From Deltaproteobacteria bacterium (lineage in GTDB: Bacteria; JAEEML01): DNA of 63,521 nt. This document shows, in pieces, positions 1 through 9,695 of this stretch. How positions within the stretch are numbered: position 1 is the first letter of the stretch; each line of letters opens with the position of its first letter. The stretch spans positions 1 to 63,521 of the forward strand of contig JAEEML010000089.1 in NCBI GenBank assembly GCA_016283195.1, given 5' to 3'. Below the pieces are notes generated by a model. It was not told where the DNA came from and made no database searches. It was given only the letters and a program-made list of their open reading frames with translations. The translations under genes were made by a program, and so were the position numbers.

Positions 1-609
1 CTCTCTAGTATAACCGTTGGCAAAGCTACCAATGATGCTGATGGTAATAAAATTTCCACAACTTATGTTAAAAAATCAGGTTTCAAATGTGATTCTTTTA
101 CTCAAGGAATGATGGCTCCATTATATCAGGCCGTGGTTAAAATAAACTGCGATACAAATCAGATTAAGTGCCCAAGCGATGGCTATGATAACCCATATTG
201 CTTTTGCCAAGGGCTGAACCTTTCCGTATTGTCTGAAGTACCTGCAGGCAAGTTTGGCGAAGATACTAGTAAGCCCGTGCGTTTATATAGAGCTGGTAGC
301 CAAGGCGGCCCCATCATTGGCACAATAGATATGAGTTTCGATGATAGTTTTGGCAGACCTCTCATGGTTTTAGTTTCTTCACAATGGGAGAGCCATATCG
401 CAAGTGCCTCATTAACGGGATATAGTAATGGTACAATGAGTGCCAGAATAAATTTCAGGGCCCTTGGTGGTTCTACTGTAGTAGCACATGACCCCTCTCC
501 TCTAACTTCAAATAAAACTGCCTTCACAAACCAGATGAAACCTGGTGCCGTAGGTGCTTCGTTCAACTTGGTTGTTTATGGATTACCAGCTGGTTGCGGC
601 CTTTACTAA
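1..609 (+). CDS. C-terminal part of an unrecognised, probably secreted protein (5' end outside window)
   Basis: The reading frame is open from base 1 to the TAA at 607-609, so the gene starts upstream of the window; the ATG at 109 is probably internal. About 202 residues are visible. They are rich in Ser, Gly, Asn and Thr, with six scattered cysteines, including CDTNQIKC and the YCFCQG motif, and the protein ends GCGLY. This composition fits an exported, disulfide-containing surface protein, as found elsewhere in the window, but I recognise no domain. Base usage is more AT-rich than in the housekeeping genes and resembles the 3' half of the lipoprotein gene at 28.3-31.7 kb. Function is unknown. 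Confidence 0.6.
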   Translation, partial: LSSITVGKATNDADGNKISTTYVKKSGFKCDSFTQGMMAPLYQAVVKINCDTNQIKCPSDGYDNPYCFCQGLNLSVLSEVPAGKFGEDTSKPVRLYRAGSQGGPIIGTIDMSFDDSFGRPLMVLVSSQWESHIASASLTGYSNGTMSARINFRALGGSTVVAHDPSPLTSNKTAFTNQMKPGAVGASFNLVVYGLPAGCGLY

Positions 610-698
610 TTTTCTCCTATTTCTTTAACGTATCTTTCTAGCATATTCTTAGCCTCTTTATCTGCTATAGCACTAAAGAAAATAAATTTAATGTGAAG
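606..698 (-). pseudogene. possible 3' fragment of a lost gene
   Basis: Read on the minus strand, this stretch is open and ends at a TAG overlapping the stop codon of the plus-strand gene. Its translation ends NMLERYVKEIGEN, which looks like a genuine amphipathic protein tail. Immediately upstream is the TGA of the Rpn-type tail at 699-750 in the same frame, so the 5' part of this gene is absent. It may be the end of a gene cut off by the rearrangements in this locus. The stretch is short, so chance is possible. Confidence 0.25.
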
Positions 699-750
699 TC
701 ACAATTTTAAAATATCTTCTGCTGAAAGCTTGAAATTTAGCGATGCTATT
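699..750 (-). pseudogene. C-terminal remnant of an Rpn-type nuclease/transposase gene
   Basis: The minus-strand translation ends LSAEDILKL followed by TGA, identical to the last nine residues of the complete gene at 1011-1703. Plus-strand bases 678-728 match 990-1040 almost perfectly (one difference seen). Upstream of the tail, homology to the gene is lost after about 16 residues and the 246-bp repeat begins. This is a decayed second copy of the gene's 3' end. Confidence 0.7.
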
Positions 751-993
751 CCACCAGCGCGCCTGCTAGCTCGCACCTGTTTTGGTGGGCTCCTCACCCA
801 AATTTTTAGGCCAGATATGCCGGGAGCGCTGCGCGCTTTTTTTTGACCTCACCTCCTAACTTGTTGGATTTTTATGAAAATCGCCCCTCTCCCAAGCGGC
901 GAGGGGCTCCTCTTATTGGAAGCTAAAATTTATTTTATCTTAAAAAACAAGAGGTTAATTTTTTGCTTGGGAGAAAACGGCGAAAACAGGAAA
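748..993. repeat. ~246-bp non-coding direct repeat, copy 1
   Basis: The sequence matches 1869-2114 with only a handful of substitutions, at a constant offset of 1121 bases. It contains a perfect 7-bp hairpin (GCCCCTC / GAGGGGC), a smaller TGGG/CCCA hairpin, and a GC-rich stretch followed by a T-run near 825-843. I see no open frame of note on either strand. Its left end abuts the Rpn gene tail at 699-750 and its right end abuts the region downstream of the complete Rpn gene. It looks like a small repeated element associated with this gene family. With its flanks, it accounts for the gap between the first gene and the Rpn gene. Confidence 0.8.
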
Positions 994-1010
994 ATAAATT
1001 TAATGTGAAG

Positions 1011-1703
1011 TCACAATTTTAAAATATCTTCTGCCGAAAGGCCGGTCCATTTGGCTATACTATCTACCGGTACCCCATCACGGAGCATATTTTTAGCGGC
1101 GTCTATATGACCTTGGTCTATGCCTTGGCTTATACCTTGGCTTATACCTTGGCTTATACCCATCTCCCAAACAGCATTTAAGCTTGATTTCCGGTCCATC
1201 TCCGCCATTTCCTGCTGAAATTGTCTTATCCAGCGTGCCCGGTCGCCACTTATGTAAGAAAGTGCTGCTTCGGCTGCCATGATGCCCTCCTCTTTATCTG
1301 TAAGATTTTTTATCACATCGGCTTTTTTAGGATTATCGGCGTCTTTCAAAAAGAGGCCCCAGTTTTCAAGGGAAGTGTTGGCTTCAATATTCTCTTCTTT
1401 TCCAGCCAATTTCGGGAGTTCTAAAAAGATAATATTTAATAAATCTGCCAGGTTACGCCCATCTTTGGTGCGCATGGCATAGCGGCTCACCGCTTCTTTT
1501 GTGGATTTATCAAATTCAAAATCGAGCACGCTTATTTGATAAGCTTTGGCTACATTGCTCCAAAGAGTGCCTTTGGGATATTTAGTGCCGATAAGACGCG
1601 GGTTTAAGAGAGCGCCGGTGCCAGCCTGGGCAACGTAGGCCTCCTCCTCCGAGGTAAGCAGAGGTAATTCGGTAAGATTGTTTATTTCATTAGCTGCATT
1701 CAT
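1011..1703 (-). CDS. Rpn / PD-(D/E)XK-transposase-family protein lacking the N-terminal nuclease core
   Basis: The protein is 230 residues from the ATG at 1703, which has a GGAGG seven bases upstream; an upstream in-frame ATG has no such site. The middle (FLELPKL, NWGLFLKDAD, then AEAALSYISGDRARW) is the C-terminal half of the Rpn family of recombination-promoting nucleases/putative transposases. A tandem SQGI repeat (15-bp DNA repeats near 1120-1160) follows, as is common in the family. Family members are usually ~280-300 residues, with the catalytic Asp and Glu-x-Lys/Gln in the first ~100. That part is absent here, where only a short N-terminus precedes the VAKAYQISVLDF segment. The copy is therefore probably inactive. 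It is flanked by remnants of sister copies and the 246-bp repeats. Confidence 0.65.
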   Translation of the reverse strand: MNAANEINNLTELPLLTSEEEAYVAQAGTGALLNPRLIGTKYPKGTLWSNVAKAYQISVLDFEFDKSTKEAVSRYAMRTKDGRNLADLLNIIFLELPKLAGKEENIEANTSLENWGLFLKDADNPKKADVIKNLTDKEEGIMAAEAALSYISGDRARWIRQFQQEMAEMDRKSSLNAVWEMGISQGISQGISQGIDQGHIDAAKNMLRDGVPVDSIAKWTGLSAEDILKL

Positions 1704-1835
1704 AAATGCCTCCAAGCACAGCTTATATTTTAACATACACAAAACGTGGCGGCCAAGAGGAAAGTGCACACAAGCTTGTGCCACAGATAGGCTAAGGCTG
1801 GGTTTACCTTTTTATCACACCTTGAGGGAGTTTAA

Positions 1836-1868
1836 TTAAGCAAGAGAAAGGCCGGTTAATGTGGCGAT
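1836..1868 (-). pseudogene. short Rpn-type C-terminal remnant
   Basis: The minus-strand frame reads IATLTGLSLA then TAA, closely resembling IAKWTGLS near the end of the complete gene downstream. It lies directly between repeat copy 2 and the leader of the complete gene, the same position relative to the repeat as the remnant at 699-750. This is a third, very small piece of the same gene family. Confidence 0.45.
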
Positions 1869-2114
1869 ATTCCGCCAGCGCGCCTGCTAGGTCGCACCTG
1901 TTTTGGTGGGCTCCTCACCCAAATTTTTAGGCCAGATATGCCGGGAGCGCTGCGCGTTTTTTTTTGACCTCACCTCCTAACTTGTTGGATTTTTATGAAA
2001 ATCGCCCCTCTCCCAAGCGGCGAGGGGCTCAGCTTATTGGGAGCTAAAATTTATTTTATCTTAAAAAACATGCGGTTAATTTTTTGCTTGGGAGAAAACG
2101 GCGAAAACAGGAAA
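1869..2114. repeat. ~246-bp non-coding direct repeat, copy 2
   Basis: Second copy of the element at 748-993, in the same orientation. Differences include CTAGCTCGC versus CTAGGTCGC and small changes around 2031-2080. The same hairpins are present. Homology stops at about 2114, where unique sequence leads into the end of the membrane-protein gene at 2156. Together with 1704-1868 it fills the otherwise gene-free interval between the Rpn gene and that gene. Confidence 0.8.
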
Positions 2115-2155
2115 TCCGGCACGATAATTATTGCCGATAAATCCTGCTAAGATTG

Positions 2156-2974
2156 TCAGGGCGCGTAATGCTGCTTATCTCTTATGGCGGCGGCCAGGTG
2201 GCGGCTTTTAGTAAGATATTCGCTATATTCGGCAAAGGAGGCCAGATAGTTACTATAAGCCAAATAATTGCCCCTTTCCAAAAAGCTTTCGAGCTCCTTA
2301 TCTTGGGTGCAAATTTGTTTAAGTTCATAGACAGTGGGCTGGCTCCCCCGCCGCCCGGCCAGCTCGGCCAAAAGCGCTCTAAATATAGCAAAATACTTAA
2401 TAAAAGCGGCTTTTTGCTCTTCCGGGGTGGCGGCTTTGGAAATAGTAAAATCCATAAGCTCGGCCCTAAGTGAGCGTAAATCTGCCGGCTTTTGGGGCGG
2501 CTCTTTTCGCCGCTTTAAAAAGAGTAGAGTTATGGTGAGCAAAAAGAAGAGAGCCACGCCAGCGGCTAAGAGGGGCTTTTTTAAAATATAAATTGGTGCC
2601 GGGCCGCTACTTGGGGCGGGCGGCGGGGGATTATCAAGGTCAAATGGGGCGCGAACCGTGAGCGTATTGGGGAGGGCTATTTTCTGGCACTTAAGGGCCG
2701 CCAATTCTGGGATGGTAATTTCTCCGCTTTTTAGGGCAATAGCTGGATATTTAAAGCTTTTTACGCCTGCGCTATTTAGCCAGGAAAGGCCGTCTATATG
2801 GGGGAGTTCTTTTAATTCCAGGAGGTTATTATCTTCGGCGTCTATACAGGTAAGAGTGGCAATCTCGCCCAAAGTAAGGGAGTTTGGGCTAAAAGTGCAA
2901 TAACACTCATGAGCTTCGGTGCCGGTATTGGCCAAAATAGCTAAAAGCGGCAGCCAATAACCATAAAAGGCCAT
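2156..2974 (-). CDS. secreted/membrane protein with one C-terminal-half transmembrane helix; unrecognised
   Basis: The likely start is the ATG at 2974, which overlaps the asnA stop codon by one base (TAATG) and implies translational coupling; this gives 272 residues. A signal peptide is visible at the start (AFYGYWLPLLAILANTG), followed by an extracytoplasmic domain with three nearby cysteines (CYC and LTC). A Pro-rich spacer precedes a transmembrane helix around residues 130-150 (LLAAGVALFFLLTITLLFL), then a basic stop-transfer RRK and a helical cytoplasmic domain of ~110 residues. The layout resembles small accessory proteins of BatD/DUF4381-type membrane complexes, but I cannot make a family assignment. 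Its placement with asnA may only reflect operon organisation. Confidence 0.7.
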   Translation of the reverse strand: MAFYGYWLPLLAILANTGTEAHECYCTFSPNSLTLGEIATLTCIDAEDNNLLELKELPHIDGLSWLNSAGVKSFKYPAIALKSGEITIPELAALKCQKIALPNTLTVRAPFDLDNPPPPAPSSGPAPIYILKKPLLAAGVALFFLLTITLLFLKRRKEPPQKPADLRSLRAELMDFTISKAATPEEQKAAFIKYFAIFRALLAELAGRRGSQPTVYELKQICTQDKELESFLERGNYLAYSNYLASFAEYSEYLTKSRHLAAAIRDKQHYAP

Positions 2975-4020
2975 TATAGCAAAACTATGCCGGCTTTTTG
3001 GCAGCTGAGTTGCATCTCTTCCGGCCACACGGAGACCTGGGTCTCGCCGATATGGGCTTTTTTGAGAAAGAACATGGCTAGGCGCGACTGACCGATGCCG
3101 CCGCCGATGGTTTGCGGCAACTCGCCGCTTAGGAGTTTTTGGTGAAAAAAGAGCTTTTGCCGCTCTTCGGCGCCGCGCAGTGTCAGCTGCTTTTTGAGTG
3201 ATTCCGGGCTCACGCGGATGCCCATGGAAGAGAGTTCCAAACTTTCACCTAAAACGCTGTTCCAAACCAGTAAATCGCCGTTTAAGCCGTGGCCGCTTGG
3301 TGTTTCGGTTATCCAGTCGTCATAATCCGGAGCGCGCCCATCATGGGGCTGGTCGTTTTTTAAGGGGTAACCGATGCCAATGATAAAGACCGCGCCAAAC
3401 TCTTTGGCGGCTTCGTTTTCGCGCTCCTTGGGGGAGAGAGTGGGGTAGCGCTCCTCCAGCTCTTCGCTATGGATAAAGACAATATCATCCGGCAGAGCCG
3501 GGGTGAGTTTGGGATAGTTATTATAAACAAAAAACTCGGTGCGTTTTAGACAGCTATAAATTTGGCGCACCACTTTTTTAAGATAATCCAAATGGCGCTC
3601 TTCGGGGCGCATAGCCCGCTCCCAATCCCACTGATCGACATAAAGAGAGTGGATATTATCCAGGTCTTCATCGGCTCTTATGGCGTTCATATCGGTATAA
3701 ATGCCATAGCCGGGATTAAGCTCCATTTCGCCAACTTTGAGGCGCTTCCACTTGGCCAGAGAGTGGACAATTTCCATCTTTTTTTCATTGAGCGCTTTTA
3801 CCGGAAAGGAAACCGGGCGCTCAATGCCGTTTAAGTCGTCGTTTAAACCTTGGCCGCTGGCCACAAAAAGCGGGGCGGTGACGCGTGTTAAATTGAGCTC
3901 GGTGGAGAGCGCCAGTTGAAAGAAATTTTTAATGTGTACGATGGCCAGTTCGGTCTCTTTGACATTTAAAAAGGATTTATAATCGTTAGGAATGTGTAGT
4001 TTGTTCATCTTTGGACTCAT
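2974..4020 (-). CDS. asnA: aspartate--ammonia ligase
   Basis: Makes asparagine from aspartate and ammonia with ATP hydrolysed to AMP, in the cytoplasm. The 348-residue length suits AsnA, a class II aminoacyl-tRNA-synthetase-like enzyme. Visible family segments are ASGQGLNDDLNGIERPV near residue 55, YVDQWDWERAM near residue 125, and the C-terminal class II motif GGGIGQSRLAMFFL near residue 305. The start is ambiguous: ATG 4020 and ATG 4008 are both in frame, and either overlaps the end of the DUF1232 gene. The downstream membrane protein begins at the asnA stop. The gene is the fifth in a co-directional minus-strand run beginning with ppdK. Confidence 0.95.
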   Translation of the reverse strand: MSPKMNKLHIPNDYKSFLNVKETELAIVHIKNFFQLALSTELNLTRVTAPLFVASGQGLNDDLNGIERPVSFPVKALNEKKMEIVHSLAKWKRLKVGEMELNPGYGIYTDMNAIRADEDLDNIHSLYVDQWDWERAMRPEERHLDYLKKVVRQIYSCLKRTEFFVYNNYPKLTPALPDDIVFIHSEELEERYPTLSPKERENEAAKEFGAVFIIGIGYPLKNDQPHDGRAPDYDDWITETPSGHGLNGDLLVWNSVLGESLELSSMGIRVSPESLKKQLTLRGAEERQKLFFHQKLLSGELPQTIGGGIGQSRLAMFFLKKAHIGETQVSVWPEEMQLSCQKAGIVLL

Positions 4021-4243
4021 TACTCTGCGGTAAAGGTGCCTTTAAATTTTTAATTTGCCGCCACACCTGCAAGAGGGCGGCAATGGCCACCACCAGATCA
4101 TCGGCAAAACCGACCGGCACGGCGGCGTCCGGCACAACATCTAGCGGGCTTATACCATAGACGAGAGCAATAAGCGAAGAAAGAATAATGATAATAAGCG
4201 ATTTTGTTTTACTATTTTTGGGCTTTTCTGCACCGGCGCTCAT
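3986..4243 (-). CDS. DUF1232 (YkvA-like) small membrane protein
   Basis: 85 residues with a basic N-terminus, a hydrophobic helix (LIIIILSSLIALVYGI) and the DUF1232 signature: SPLDVVPDAAVP followed by GFADDLVVAIAALL. In this family the Pro-Asp loop sits between two short helices; no biochemical role is firmly established. The start at 4243 has GGGAGA upstream. Its 3' end overlaps the start of asnA by about 35 bases and trmL ends 13 bases upstream, so it is part of the same transcript. Confidence 0.85.
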   Translation of the reverse strand: MSAGAEKPKNSKTKSLIIIILSSLIALVYGISPLDVVPDAAVPVGFADDLVVAIAALLQVWRQIKNLKAPLPQSNESKDEQTTHS

Positions 4244-4256
4244 CTGGTTTCTCCCA

Positions 4257-4787
4257 CTATTTCCTATTTTGCACGGTGGCTAAGTCAAAGGATTCTAAAT
4301 TGTCGTCTTCGTCAAAAGTACGGCGCAGAGGCAAAAACTCCGGGTGGCTCTGCAGCTGCCTTAAGCCTTCATAAACCACGGCGGCCACCGAGTTGGCTAG
4401 ATTTAAGGCCCGAGCAGGGCCATACATGGGGAGAGCATAGGTGCTATCGGCATAGCGATCGGTTATTTCTTTGGGAAGGCCCTTGGTTTCGCGGCCGAAA
4501 AGCAAAAGATCATCCGGCTGAAACTCATGGTCCCAAAAGAGTTTTTTGCCTCTTTTGGAAAAGAGGGCCAGGCGCTTGCCAGTGGCTAAAAGTTCATCAA
4601 TATTTTCATAGAGATGGAGGTCAAGATAGGGCCAGTGATCCAGGCCGCAGCGCTTCATGTATTTGTCTTCCAGCGAAAAACCGAGCGGTTTTACGAGGTG
4701 CAGCGAGCAGCCGGTGCCCACGCAAAGGCGCGATATGTTGCCGGTATTATGCGGAATTTCCGGCTGATAGAGAGCAACGGAAAACAT
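4257..4787 (-). CDS. trmL: tRNA (cytidine(34)-2'-O)-methyltransferase
   Basis: A SPOUT-fold methyltransferase that 2'-O-methylates the wobble base of certain leucine tRNAs using SAM. At 176 residues it is slightly longer than typical TrmL/YibK proteins. The three knot motifs are visible: NTGNISRLC near residue 15, FGRETKGLP near residue 97, and ALNLANSVAAVVYE near residue 125. The N-terminus MFSVALYQPEIPHN is also typical. An AAGGA site precedes the start, 12 bases after the dnaJ stop. Confidence 0.93.
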   Translation of the reverse strand: MFSVALYQPEIPHNTGNISRLCVGTGCSLHLVKPLGFSLEDKYMKRCGLDHWPYLDLHLYENIDELLATGKRLALFSKRGKKLFWDHEFQPDDLLLFGRETKGLPKEITDRYADSTYALPMYGPARALNLANSVAAVVYEGLRQLQSHPEFLPLRRTFDEDDNLESFDLATVQNRK

Positions 4788-4799
4788 TTTTAAGCATCC

Positions 4800-5906
4800 T
4801 TAACCGAAAAGGCCGTGTCTTTTCTTTTTACCTTTGACCAGTTTGCCACCGGCGCCAAAGCTCTCTTGCAATTTAGTCAAAAGATCTTTTTGCTCATCGC
4901 TTAGCTTTTTGGGCACGCTGATTGTCGCCACATAGTGAATATCGCCGCGCCCGCCGCCTCTTAAGTGCGGAAAGCCCTTTTCTTTTAAAGTGATGACATC
5001 ATGGTGCTGGGTGCCGGCCGGGATGGTGAGCATCTCCTTGCCCTCCATGGTATCAACCTCTATTTCGCCACCTAAAGCAGCCAAAGGGAAGCTGATGGGC
5101 AATTCGGCTATAAGGTCATCTTCGCGGCGTTTAAAATAATCATGCGGGCGCACATTTACTTGCACATAAATATCGCCGGGGCGGCTGCCCTGACCGCTGG
5201 CATAGCTGCCCTGGCCGCTAAAGCGCAGTGTCATGCCGTCGTCAAAGCCGGCCGGCACTTCCACTTTGATTTTCTTGCGCTCCACTGTAAGGCCCTCGCC
5301 ACGGCACTCCGGGCAAGGGGAGGTAATAACTTCACCTTTGCCTTTGCAGGTTGGACAGGTGGTGCGAATGACAAAAAAGCCGGCTCCCTGCTGCACTTCG
5401 CCGTGGCCGCCGCAGGTGGTGCAAGTGGTGGCTTTGGAGCCGGGGGCGGCGCCGCTGCCGTGGCACTTTTCACATGGGAGCTCGCGCTTTATGGTGAGCT
5501 CTTTTTCTACGCCGTGAAAAGCTTCGTCAAAATCAATGGTTATAGCATAAGTTAAATCGCGACCTCTATCGGCCCGGCCGCGCCCACGCCCGGAAAAGCC
5601 GGAAAAGCCAAATAAATCGCCGAAAATATCGCCAAAGCTGGAGAAGATATCGGCGGTGCTGTTAAAGCCGGCGCCGCCGTGGCCGGAAAGGCCCTCAAAG
5701 CCATACTGATCGTAAATAGCCCGCTGCTCTTTGTTGGAGAGCACCTGATAAGCTTCAGCCGCTTCTTTGAACTTTTCTTCGGCCTCTTTGTCGCCGGGAT
5801 TGCGATCCGGGTGATATTTCATAGCCAGTTGGCGATAAGCTTTTTTGAGCTCCTGCTCGCTGGCATCTTTGCTAACTCCTAAAACTTCGTAATAATCACG
5901 TTTCAT
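4800..5906 (-). CDS. dnaJ: chaperone protein DnaJ
   Basis: Hsp40 co-chaperone that delivers substrates to DnaK and stimulates its ATPase. It has the full type I architecture in 368 residues: a J domain at ~1-70 with the HPD motif at 32-34; a Gly/Phe-rich linker with repeated GFSGF-type stretches; a zinc-binding domain with four CxxCxGxG motifs ([32 protein letters not shown]); and C-terminal substrate-binding domains. No dnaK or grpE lies next to it here. It lies between ppdK and trmL, with a small hairpin in the 5' leader and no CIRCE element visible. Confidence 0.97.
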   Translation of the reverse strand: MKRDYYEVLGVSKDASEQELKKAYRQLAMKYHPDRNPGDKEAEEKFKEAAEAYQVLSNKEQRAIYDQYGFEGLSGHGGAGFNSTADIFSSFGDIFGDLFGFSGFSGRGRGRADRGRDLTYAITIDFDEAFHGVEKELTIKRELPCEKCHGSGAAPGSKATTCTTCGGHGEVQQGAGFFVIRTTCPTCKGKGEVITSPCPECRGEGLTVERKKIKVEVPAGFDDGMTLRFSGQGSYASGQGSRPGDIYVQVNVRPHDYFKRREDDLIAELPISFPLAALGGEIEVDTMEGKEMLTIPAGTQHHDVITLKEKGFPHLRGGGRGDIHYVATISVPKKLSDEQKDLLTKLQESFGAGGKLVKGKKKRHGLFG

Positions 5907-5926
5907 TTTTTAGACCCCAAAAACTC

Positions 5927-5948
5927 CGGTGCCTTAAAATAAGCACCG
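5927..5948 (-). terminator. hairpin between ppdK and dnaJ, possible weak terminator
   Basis: A perfect 6-bp stem (CGGTGC / GCACCG) encloses a 10-base AT-rich loop. On the minus strand it is followed by GAGTTTTTGG. It lies between the ppdK stop (6018) and the dnaJ start (5906). The U-run is short and offset, so it may attenuate rather than stop transcription, or simply be a leader structure of dnaJ. Confidence 0.4.
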
Positions 5949-6017
5949 ATTAGTGAGTGTCAAGAGGCGAGATGTAGGGGAGCAAATTAAATAGCTTTAA
6001 TAGATGGATAAGGAGTC

Positions 6018-8663
<2,646 letters not shown>

Positions 8664-8738
8664 AGATCCTTCTTCCTTTCCTTAGAGGCTTTAATTAAAA
8701 ATAGTGCCTCATTATAAGTGTTTTATTTTATAAACAAA

Positions 8739-9554
8739 TTACTTCTTTTCAAAATAGCGCCCGGCAATTTTGTGTTGCCCGCGGGCGGCGGCCAAAATGG
8801 GTACATCGATTTTGCCGCCGGGGCTGGTGAGAGCTGTAGTGATATCCCACTCCTTGTTATCGAGAGTGCGGATAGCGCCGCCGGCTGATTCCAAAATAAC
8901 GAGGCCGGCCGCCACATCCCAAACGTGGACATTATATAAGAGAGCGCCCCAGGCGGCGCCGCGCGCAGTATAAACTATGTGAGCAATGGATGAGCCCAGT
9001 GAGCGCACTTTGCCTGGGAAGCTGGTGTTATAGTCCTGGTGAAAACGGCTATAGGTGAGAAGCAGCGACTGATTGTCGATATCGTCATTTTTGCGCGCCT
9101 GGATGCGCACATCATTGAGATAGGCCGGGCCGCCCTTCACGGCCGAGTAGAGCTCTTCGGTCACCGGTTGATAATAGACGCCCAAAACCGGCACGCCGTT
9201 GTCAAAAAGGGAAATAGCTACGCCCCATATAGGCATAGCGGCCGAAAAAGCGGCAGTTCCGTCAACGGGATCCACCACCCAGAGCGGCTCTTCCGGGATA
9301 GTATAGCTTTCGTCTTGTACGCCCTCTTCGCCCAAAAAATGGTGGTGGGGATAAGCGGCAGCTATCTCTTCGCGGATATAATCCTGCACGGCGATATCGG
9401 CTTCTGTCACTAAAGTTTCATCATATTTAAAAGTGGGGCGGGCCCGGCCGTAGCAGGACATGGCAATAGCGCCGCCGCCTCTGGCCAGAGCTTTGGCAAA
9501 AGTTACAAGTTCGTTAAGTTCATGACGTTCAAGTTTTGGGGTACGAGCTTCCAT
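8739..9554 (-). CDS. inositol monophosphatase-family phosphatase
   Basis: A Mg-dependent, Li-sensitive-type sugar/nucleotide phosphatase. The start is the ATG at 9554, which has GAGGAGA six bases upstream; an upstream in-frame ATG lacks this. In 271 residues the family motifs appear in order: GEEG (metal-binding Glu), DPVDGTAAF (metal-binding Asp pair) and WDVAAGLVILESAGG. The family includes SuhB/inositol-1-phosphatase, histidinol-phosphatase HisN, CysQ (PAP phosphatase) and fructose-1,6-bisphosphatase-like members, and the sequence alone does not separate them. It lies 75 bases upstream of ppdK. Confidence 0.9.
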   Translation of the reverse strand: MEARTPKLERHELNELVTFAKALARGGGAIAMSCYGRARPTFKYDETLVTEADIAVQDYIREEIAAAYPHHHFLGEEGVQDESYTIPEEPLWVVDPVDGTAAFSAAMPIWGVAISLFDNGVPVLGVYYQPVTEELYSAVKGGPAYLNDVRIQARKNDDIDNQSLLLTYSRFHQDYNTSFPGKVRSLGSSIAHIVYTARGAAWGALLYNVHVWDVAAGLVILESAGGAIRTLDNKEWDITTALTSPGGKIDVPILAAARGQHKIAGRYFEKK

Positions 9555-9695
9555 AATTTCTCCTCTTCCAAAAAAGGCGGGCGCAATTCTACTTTTAGAA
9601 AAGGACGGTGTCAAGGAGCCCAAAGCTATTTTTGCAGCCGCAACTTAATTTTGCCATAAGCTACGGGTTTTGAGAGGAAAAAGCGCGTTTGGTAA

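Noticed and set aside
1120-1160. Short tandem repeats as a possible phase-variable or minisatellite site
   Set aside because: The 15-bp units encode the SQGI repeats that are common near the C-terminus of Rpn-family proteins, so they are explained by the protein family.
5907-6017. CIRCE heat-shock element upstream of dnaJ
   Set aside because: The inverted repeat present is CGGTGC-N10-GCACCG, which does not match TTAGCACTC-N9-GAGTGCTAA.
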